Below, one piece after another: positions 14,319 through 19,639 of a stretch of 19,639 bases of DNA. Numbering within the stretch: the first letter of the stretch is position 1; every line of letters starts with the position of its first letter. The stretch covers positions 1-19,639 of the forward strand of contig JASIBJ010000742.1 of NCBI GenBank assembly GCA_030045215.1, read 5' to 3'. A model generated the notes under the pieces. It ran no database searches. It was not told the DNA's origin and worked only from the letters and a program-made list of their open reading frames with translations. The translations under genes were made by a program, and so were the position numbers. This DNA comes from Streptosporangiaceae bacterium. Lineage in GTDB: Bacteria; Actinomycetota; Actinomycetes; Streptosporangiales; Streptosporangiaceae.

Positions 14319-15431
14319 ATGCGCGCCCTCTTGTTCGGCACCTACGACACCTCGATGCATCCGAGGATTGCCATCATCGGCGAGGGCCTGCGCGCAGCCG
14401 GCCTGGACGTCGCCGAGTGCAACGCGCCGCTCGGCCTGGACACCGCGGCCAGGGTCGACATGCTGGCCAGGCCATGGCGGGCGCCCGCCCTGCTTGGCCG
14501 GCTGGCCGGCCGCTGGATCGCCCTGGCCCGCGCCTCCAGGGGCCAGCGGCCTCCCGATGTCGTCGTTGTCGGCTATCTCGGCCACTTCGACGTGCACGTA
14601 GCCCGCATCCTCTTCCGGCGCACCCCGATAGTCCTTGATCATCTTGTTGGTGCCAGTGACACCGGCCGCGACCGCCGGCTGGATGCCGGGCCGCGCCGGG
14701 CGATCCTGCGGCTCATCGACTCCGCCGCCTTGCGGGCCGCCGACGTGATCGTGGTCGATACCGACGAGCACCTGATCGCCCTGCCCGCGAGGCACCAGGC
14801 CAGGGCGGTGGTCGTGCCCGTGGGCTCGCCGTCGGCCTGGCTGGCAGCGGCGGGACAGCACGTCACCAGCGACGGGCCGCTGCGCGTGGTCTTCTACGGC
14901 CTGTACACCCCGCTGCAGGGCACCCCGGTCATCGGCGCGGCACTCGCGAAGCTAGCCGGGGCTCCGATTGAGACCACCATGATCGGGAACGGGCAGGACC
15001 TGGCCGAGACCAGGTCCGCCGCGGCGGTGAACGCCGCAGTCAGCTGGCGCAGCTGGGTGCCGGCCGCTGACCTGCCGTCAATTGTGGCCGGTCACGACGT
15101 CTGCCTCGGAATCTTCGGGACCGGCGAGAAGGCACTGCGCGTGGTGCCGAACAAGGTGTTCCAGGGCGCCGCCGCCGGCTGCGCGATCGTGACCGCGGAC
15201 ACCGCCCCCCAGCGGCGGGCCATCGGCGATGCGGCCCTGCTGGTCCCGCCCGGTGACGCTGAGGCGCTGGCCGCCGGGCTGCTCCGCCTCGCCGACGACC
15301 GGGCAGAGCTGGCCCGGCTGCGCCGCGCAGCCCGCGAGCTGGCCGTCTCCCAGTTCGCGCCGGCCTGGGTAGTGACCCCGCTGCTTGACCGGCTCCGCTC
15401 AGCGGTGGTGCCAGCTGGCTGGCGGACCTGA
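14319..15431 (+). CDS. GT4-like glycosyltransferase
   Basis: 370 residues, GT-B fold. The N-terminal half starts MRALLFGTYDTSMHPRIAI and includes DVVVVGYLGHFDVHVARIL. The C-terminal half begins at about residue 190 (LRVVFYGLYTPLQGTPVIG) and ends with GDAALLVPPGDAEALAAGLL, the usual GT4 closing part. The nucleotide-sugar segment reads VVPNKVFQGAAAGCAIV; relatives mostly have Glu where Gln282 stands. It probably adds a sugar to a lipid-linked or surface glycan at the inner membrane face. It is divergent from the flippase-type gene and followed after 82 bp by a methyltransferase on the same strand, so a shared glycan pathway is likely. The start has no Shine-Dalgarno. Confidence 0.82.
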   Translation: MRALLFGTYDTSMHPRIAIIGEGLRAAGLDVAECNAPLGLDTAARVDMLARPWRAPALLGRLAGRWIALARASRGQRPPDVVVVGYLGHFDVHVARILFRRTPIVLDHLVGASDTGRDRRLDAGPRRAILRLIDSAALRAADVIVVDTDEHLIALPARHQARAVVVPVGSPSAWLAAAGQHVTSDGPLRVVFYGLYTPLQGTPVIGAALAKLAGAPIETTMIGNGQDLAETRSAAAVNAAVSWRSWVPAADLPSIVAGHDVCLGIFGTGEKALRVVPNKVFQGAAAGCAIVTADTAPQRRAIGDAALLVPPGDAEALAAGLLRLADDRAELARLRRAARELAVSQFAPAWVVTPLLDRLRSAVVPAGWRT

Positions 15432-15456
15432 GCCAAAGATCGGCGGCGTTTGCTCC

Positions 15457-15462
15457 TAGTAT
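15457..15462 (+). promoter_or_regulatory. Candidate leaderless -10 (TAGTAT) before the small ORF and methyltransferase
   Basis: TAGTAT stands 7 nt before ATG 15470, the same arrangement as at the neighbouring leaderless starts. No clear -35 is present. It would give the methyltransferase its own promoter apart from the GT4-like gene. Confidence 0.4.
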
Positions 15463-15469
15463 GGTGCGG

Positions 15470-15517
15470 ATGACAGGGTCAACCCCGATCGACGAGGAGC
15501 TAGGCGAGGCGACGTGA
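15470..15517 (+). CDS. Putative 15-codon leader ORF overlapping the methyltransferase start
   Basis: ATG 15470 opens a 15-codon frame (MTGSTPIDEELGEAT) whose TGA overlaps the methyltransferase GTG as GTGA (15514-15517). A second in-frame ATG at 15461 would extend it to 18 codons, but it overlaps the TAGTAT element. The position right after TAGTAT and the four-base overlap suggest a leaderless short ORF that delivers ribosomes to the next gene. The peptide is acidic and matches no family I know; a chance ORF is possible. Confidence 0.35.
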   Translation: MTGSTPIDEELGEAT

Positions 15518-16317
15518 AGGACCCGGACCCTGGCTGGAACCGGCAGCCCGAGGGGGCCCGGGCCATCCACAAGATCGCGCCGCTGGCGCCGAACGCCTGG
15601 CTTCGATATGACGCCGTCACCCGCATGCTTCCCGACGGCGTCACGAACGTGGCCGAAATCGGCTGCGGTCGCGGTGCCTTCGGCGCGCGGCTGGCCGAGC
15701 GCTACTCGTATCTGGGCATCGAGCCGGACCGGGAGTCGTGGGCTGTCGCCAGGGCCCGCGTCGACGCCCTTGGCCGGGGTGAGGTACGCAACGTCTCCTC
15801 CGCGTCCCTTGCTGGCCAGCAGTTCGACCTCGTCTGTGCGTTCGAGGTTCTCGAGCACCTCGAGGATGACGCCGGCGCGCTGGCCGAATGGGCCCGGCTG
15901 CTGCGGCCAGGCGGCTGGCTGCTGCTGTCGGTCCCCGCGCACCAGCGCAGGTTCGGGCCGTGGGATGAGCTCGTCGGTCACTTCCGGAGATACGACAAGC
16001 GCGCGATCACCAGGCTCCTCAACAACGCCGGCTTCACCGATGTCAGCGTCCGGCTTTACGGGTTTCCGCTCGGCTACGTGCTGGAGCCGGTCCGCAACGC
16101 GGTCGGCCGGCGCAGGCTTGCGGCCGCGGCCGGCCAGTCGCAGGAGGAGCGGACGTCGGGATCAGGCCGGCAGCTGCAGCCCTCGGGAGGCGGCCTGGGC
16201 GTGGTCATCAGATGGGCAACGATCCCGTTCCGGCTCATGCAGCGGGCAGTTCCCGGAGCCGGAACCGGCCTGGTGGTACGGGCCCGGTTGACGCGTCAGC
16301 CCGGGGCCGGCAGCTAG
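15514..16317 (+). CDS. Class I SAM-dependent methyltransferase
   Basis: 267 residues. Motif I is VAEIGCGRGAFG (E48, G50, G52), followed by the acidic LGIEPDRES that holds the ribose, LVCAFEVLEHLEDD and LLRPGGWLLLSVPAHQ. The stretch GHFRRYDKRAITRLLNNAGF is typical of methyltransferases near surface-glycan genes. The C-terminal 70 residues are basic and partly hydrophobic (VVIRWATIPFRLMQ), perhaps membrane-associated. GTG 15514 has GAGG (15506-15509) 4 nt upstream, and a stronger AGGAG farther up. It may methylate a sugar or lipid of the local glycan, but the acceptor cannot be told. Its stop shares the tetranucleotide CTAG with the stop of the convergent GT2 gene. Confidence 0.85.
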   Translation: MKDPDPGWNRQPEGARAIHKIAPLAPNAWLRYDAVTRMLPDGVTNVAEIGCGRGAFGARLAERYSYLGIEPDRESWAVARARVDALGRGEVRNVSSASLAGQQFDLVCAFEVLEHLEDDAGALAEWARLLRPGGWLLLSVPAHQRRFGPWDELVGHFRRYDKRAITRLLNNAGFTDVSVRLYGFPLGYVLEPVRNAVGRRRLAAAAGQSQEERTSGSGRQLQPSGGGLGVVIRWATIPFRLMQRAVPGAGTGLVVRARLTRQPGAGS

Positions 16318-17222
16318 TTGTCGGCGCGGGATCTGACGATCAGGTCGGCCAGCAGCGCCATCGACGCGATGATCAGCCCGCTCAGCAGGATGATCACGGT
16401 GTCCACCGCGAACAGGAACGGGTGTACGACCATGTCGTAGATGCCCTTGGCGAGGCCGAGCCCGATCAGGAACAGTGCTACCGGCATCAGCACCTTGAGC
16501 GGGTTGAAGTACATCACCATCCGCAGCACCTGCAGGATGTAGCGGTAGGCGTCCTTGAAGAAGTGGAACTTCGACTGGCCCGACCGCTTGGCATACTCGA
16601 TCGGGATGTAGCGGACGTCGTGCTGGTTACACAGGAAGGCCAGGGTGATCGTGGTGACGCACGAGAACCCTGGCGGCAGCAGTCGCATGTAGGGCAGCGC
16701 GACCTGCCGGCGGAACGCGCGCAGACCCGAGTTCAGGTCGGGGATCGTATAGTTGGTAAGGGTCTCCGCGAGTTTGCGGATGAACCACTTGGCGGGCACG
16801 CGGAAGACCTTGTGGGTGCCCTGCTCGCTCGTCCGCGCCCCGACGACCTGGTCGAGCGTCTCGTCCTTCTCCAGGATCTGCACGAGCTCAGGGATGCGCT
16901 CGTTCGGGTAGCTCATGTCCGCGTCGGTCCAGACCACGATCTCACCCCTGGCCTGCTGCGTCCCGATCCTGCGCACCGTGCCGGTGCCACCGTTGCGGTC
17001 GAAGTGCATGACGCGGAGCGCCGGGAACTTCGGGGCTATTTCCTGCAGGCGAGCGAGCGTCTGGTCTGAGGACGCATCGTCGATGGCCAGCAACTCGTAT
17101 GGGTAATCGCTCAGATCCATGGCCGTGCAGATGCGCTCGACCTCGTCCGCGACGTGCCCCTGCTCGTTGTAGCAGGGCAGCACAATCGAGACATAGGGCC
17201 TCTGCACGGACGGACTGCTCAT
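16314..17222 (-). CDS. Polyprenyl-phosphate glycosyltransferase, GT2 (DPM1-like) with C-terminal membrane helices
   Basis: 302 residues. The GT-A domain has VSIVLPCYNEQGHV at the front, D48-D49 in AIDDASSDQT, and D100-A-D102 in WTDADMSYPNERI, the metal/nucleotide-sugar site. NSGLRAFRR and CVTTITLAF are typical of enzymes that load dolichyl- or polyprenyl-phosphate with mannose or glucose. Two hydrophobic helices follow (LMPVALFLIGLGLAKGIY, LLSGLIIASMALLADLI), as in membrane-anchored DPM1 relatives. No Shine-Dalgarno is seen; TACACT (17236-17231) lies 8 nt before ATG 17222. It follows the GT-C-type gene by 55 bp on the same strand, so both probably act in one pathway: this enzyme makes the lipid-linked donor, the other uses it outside. 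Confidence 0.88.
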   Translation of the reverse strand: MSSPSVQRPYVSIVLPCYNEQGHVADEVERICTAMDLSDYPYELLAIDDASSDQTLARLQEIAPKFPALRVMHFDRNGGTGTVRRIGTQQARGEIVVWTDADMSYPNERIPELVQILEKDETLDQVVGARTSEQGTHKVFRVPAKWFIRKLAETLTNYTIPDLNSGLRAFRRQVALPYMRLLPPGFSCVTTITLAFLCNQHDVRYIPIEYAKRSGQSKFHFFKDAYRYILQVLRMVMYFNPLKVLMPVALFLIGLGLAKGIYDMVVHPFLFAVDTVIILLSGLIIASMALLADLIVRSRADN

Positions 17223-17230
17223 GACGATTG

Positions 17231-17236
17231 AGTGTA
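17231..17236 (-). promoter_or_regulatory. Candidate leaderless -10 (TACACT) of the GT2 gene
   Basis: TACACT on the minus strand ends 8 nt before ATG 17222 and lies in the 55-bp gap after the GT-C-type gene. It would allow the GT2 gene to be transcribed on its own. No good -35 is visible. Confidence 0.4.
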
Positions 17237-17277
17237 CGGCCGGCGCCTGCGTGCCGCCGCCGGTTGCGACCGGTCCA

Positions 17278-19485
17278 TCAGCGGGGCGGCTCTGACATCC
17301 ATAGGGTCATGTTAAGCGGCGCAGTGCTCGTCGGCGGCGAAGTGAGAACGCTGCCGTCCTGCTGAGTTCGCAGCCAGATTATGTGCCTGAGGGGCCCGCC
17401 GAAGGGTTTGATGATATTCGAGTAGCCTGCCAATAGCACCGGCTGACGCCCGGCACGGTAGATGCCGTTGACCAGGTCGTGGATCGGTCGCAGGTCCGAG
17501 GACAGCCAGATGGCCGCCGGCCGGTTGCACATGCCGCGGACAACTTCGACCAGCTCGTTCGGGGCCTTGCTGCCGTCGTTGATGAGGAAGATCACCGTGG
17601 CTTTCGCCGGCAGCGCCGCGCACAGCCGGTCGACCGTCAGGATCTCTCCCTGATAGGTGCGCTTCATGGCCAGGCCGTCAGCGGTCAGCCTGGCCCCGAC
17701 CGGGCCGCCCCGCTCGACGTGCAGGCCGAACGTCGTGATCGTCGCCGGCAGCACGAGCGCCGCCGCGCAGCAGGCCACGACGGCACCGCGCGCTATCCGC
17801 GGGATCTGCCGCCCGCGGAGCCAGCCGCTCAGCCAGCTCACCGCCCAGACCGCCAGCAAGATGAAGCCGGGCAGGACGGCCGGGACGAGCCGCCGGCTCG
17901 CCCACGGCTGGTCGGGCGTGATCGCAGGCCGGTAGAGCGTGGTGACGATCGCCCAGAAGAACACCAGCAGCGGAAGCGTCCAGACCGGGATGCCGCCGCG
18001 AAGAGCCCGGCGTACGAGGATCGCGGCTCCGATCGCGCCGAAGATCACGGCCGGGACGCCGATGTACCAGAACACCCAGTCCATGCTCATCTCGTAGTAC
18101 AGCCGGCCTGGATCAATCGCGTTGCCTGCCGCTAGCTGATAGGCGGCGATCGTCGATTCGAACGCGGACGTGCCCGTCACGCGCACTACCTGCACGTACG
18201 GGCGAATGGTAAAAGCGATCACGACCAGGATTGGCAGGGCGGCAGCGGCAGTGGGTAGCCAGTTCCGCGGGATGCCAAGCCACTTAGCTGCGGGAGGCCG
18301 TTGCGGGGCGCTCGTCTGCGCGCCTGGTCGCCTCCGAGCGGTCACCGCGGCCGCCGTGATCAGGATCGTGGCTATGGTCACCGCGATGGAAATCAACATC
18401 AGCGGCTTGACCGAGGTCCAGTTCTCCTGCAGGTAGGGCAGGCTCAGCACGACCCCGTCCACAACGCCGTAGGCCACCCCTACGGCGAACCCGCCGATCA
18501 TCGGCCAGGCCTGGGGGCGCTTGCGCCAGACCAGCAGGCCGCAGTAGGGGATAACCGGCAGGATGTCACTAGCCCCGTCAAGTCGCACCACGAACGTCAG
18601 GCCGAGCGCGAGCCCGCCGACCGCGGCGAGCACACGGGCAGCGATGCCCTCAGCACGCAGGCAGTCGATGACAAGGCACAGCCCGCCGAGGAACAAGATC
18701 GCGGCCAGCGGCTCGCTGTAGGTCGAGCGGCTGGTGAACTGCATGGGCAGGGCCAGGGCGAGCACCAGGCAAGCCAGCGGCGCCCATCGGGCCCCGGCCA
18801 GCCGGGCGACCAGCCCGCCGAAGGTGAGCACGGCGAGGGCGCCAAGGATCGGTCCCATGGCGACGGCGGCGTTCACCCCGCCGATCCAGAATCCGGCTGC
18901 CAGGACCATCGGGAGGCCGGCCATGAACTGCGGCACGATCGTCCGGCCGACCTGGTAGAAGGCCGGGCTGTTGAAGGAGAGCACGCTGTTGGTCCCGCCG
19001 AACGCCCGGTTGTCCTGCGGGATGGGCAACGAGCCATGGTGGGAGATCCAGGCCGCGAACTGGATGTAGGAGGCCGGGTCGCGGTTAATGATGATGAACT
19101 GCGAGTGGTAGATCATCTGGTCGACGCCGAACGCGATGGCCACCGCGATGACGCCGAGCACGGCCCACCAGGGCGTCGTCGCCTGGCCTGGCCTGCCGAA
19201 CGGCACGGCGTCCTCCCACTGAGCGGGGAGCAGGCGCAAGCCAAAGAACACCAGCACGGCCATGACCGGCAGGCTGACCAGGAGCATCAGGACGGGCGTG
19301 AAGCAGTTAAGCAGCAGCAGTGGCAGGCCGACCAAGAGCCAGGCCACCGCCACCAGCACGGGCAGCACCGAAAGCCGTCCGAACAGCATTCCAGCCGCAC
19401 TGCCGCGGCCGACACCCCGACCTCCGCCGTCGGCAACCCCGGACTCCGGGGAGCCAGACGCCTTCGTCTGGGCGCCGACGCTCAT
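17278..19485 (-). CDS. Large GT-C-type membrane glycosyltransferase (ArnT/PMT-like)
   Basis: 735 residues. About twelve hydrophobic segments follow a 35-residue polar, Gly/Ser-rich N-terminus, and a C-terminal soluble part of about 150 residues follows the last helix (from about 585). The first outside loop has INRDPASYIQFAAWISHHGSL (about 134-154), matching the acidic DP-x-x-Y element after the first helices in GT-C enzymes. Such proteins transfer a sugar from polyprenyl phosphate to proteins, lipids or cell-wall polymers on the outer face. RPAITPDQPWASRRLVPAVLPG resembles the second substrate loop. ATG 19485 has AAGGAGG (19499-19493) 7 nt upstream. It is the first gene before the GT2 gene, which could supply its donor. 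The acceptor is unknown and this family is diverse. Confidence 0.8.
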   Translation of the reverse strand: MSVGAQTKASGSPESGVADGGGRGVGRGSAAGMLFGRLSVLPVLVAVAWLLVGLPLLLLNCFTPVLMLLVSLPVMAVLVFFGLRLLPAQWEDAVPFGRPGQATTPWWAVLGVIAVAIAFGVDQMIYHSQFIIINRDPASYIQFAAWISHHGSLPIPQDNRAFGGTNSVLSFNSPAFYQVGRTIVPQFMAGLPMVLAAGFWIGGVNAAVAMGPILGALAVLTFGGLVARLAGARWAPLACLVLALALPMQFTSRSTYSEPLAAILFLGGLCLVIDCLRAEGIAARVLAAVGGLALGLTFVVRLDGASDILPVIPYCGLLVWRKRPQAWPMIGGFAVGVAYGVVDGVVLSLPYLQENWTSVKPLMLISIAVTIATILITAAAVTARRRPGAQTSAPQRPPAAKWLGIPRNWLPTAAAALPILVVIAFTIRPYVQVVRVTGTSAFESTIAAYQLAAGNAIDPGRLYYEMSMDWVFWYIGVPAVIFGAIGAAILVRRALRGGIPVWTLPLLVFFWAIVTTLYRPAITPDQPWASRRLVPAVLPGFILLAVWAVSWLSGWLRGRQIPRIARGAVVACCAAALVLPATITTFGLHVERGGPVGARLTADGLAMKRTYQGEILTVDRLCAALPAKATVIFLINDGSKAPNELVEVVRGMCNRPAAIWLSSDLRPIHDLVNGIYRAGRQPVLLAGYSNIIKPFGGPLRHIIWLRTQQDGSVLTSPPTSTAPLNMTLWMSEPPR

Positions 19486-19639
19486 CTGGCGGCCTCCTTA
19501 GCACCTATGTACCTCCTGCGCCCGCTGGTAAGCCGCCGCGGTGCAAGACCATGGACCTGTCATGCTCCAAAACCACCTTGCAGCCGCTACGCCGCTCGAG
19601 CATGACCGTTCTCGTTGCTCGCCTATGTTATTTGAACGT
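19486..19639 (-). promoter_or_regulatory. Upstream region of the GT-C-type gene
   Basis: This 154-bp stretch up to the window edge is the least GC-rich part nearby. It holds the ribosome site and, on the minus strand, TAACAT (19630-19625), a possible -10; any -35 would be at the window edge. I see no gene in it. Confidence 0.3.

Noticed and set aside
18301..19605. Long plus-strand frame opposite the GT-C-type gene
   Set aside because: It is Gln/His/Arg/Asp-rich, the usual antisense shadow of a hydrophobic high-GC gene, and has no ribosome site.

Overview
The window is about 70% GC, codons end almost always in G or C, and GTG starts are frequent. It encodes a SARP/NB-ARC/TPR regulator, a paired DUF202 locus and a HutC-type GntR regulator. 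Together these point to a filamentous soil actinomycete (Actinomycetota); the genus cannot be read from this sequence. I see no tRNA, rRNA, CRISPR array or intact mobile element.

Left part (1-4610): a probable small-molecule uptake and oxidation locus. A choline/ethanolamine-kinase-like phosphotransferase and an FAD-dependent amine oxidoreductase (cut by the window edge) run leftward. An APC permease runs rightward from the same 293-bp divergent promoter region, followed by a HutC-type GntR regulator and a small EthD-like protein. The divergent region carries a perfect GTCTAGAC palindrome, the core expected for a HutC-subfamily regulator, and a one-mismatch copy 95 bp away. The oxidoreductase begins with three in-frame 36-bp hairpin-forming repeats.

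Middle (4611-11584): a 1055-residue SARP-type regulator, a start-less but strongly coding-like gene fragment directly behind it, a bidirectional terminator, and a leftward pair made of a GT4 glycosyltransferase and a glycogen-debranching-enzyme-like protein. The start codon of the latter lies in the 8-nt loop of a perfect 12-bp stem.

Right part (11585-19639): a 774-bp gene-free stretch with a 44-nt imperfect hairpin, a DUF202 gene pair overlapping by ATGA, then a cell-envelope glycosylation neighbourhood. This holds an LPG-synthase/YbhN-like flippase-type membrane protein, a GT4-like glycosyltransferase, a class I SAM methyltransferase, a DPM1-like GT2 and a large GT-C-type membrane glycosyltransferase. 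A workable model is that GT2 charges a polyprenyl phosphate with sugar inside, a membrane protein helps move it, and the GT-C protein uses it outside. That is inference from families and neighbourhood. Several starts here lack a Shine-Dalgarno and have TANNNT 6-8 nt before ATG, which suggests leaderless transcripts.
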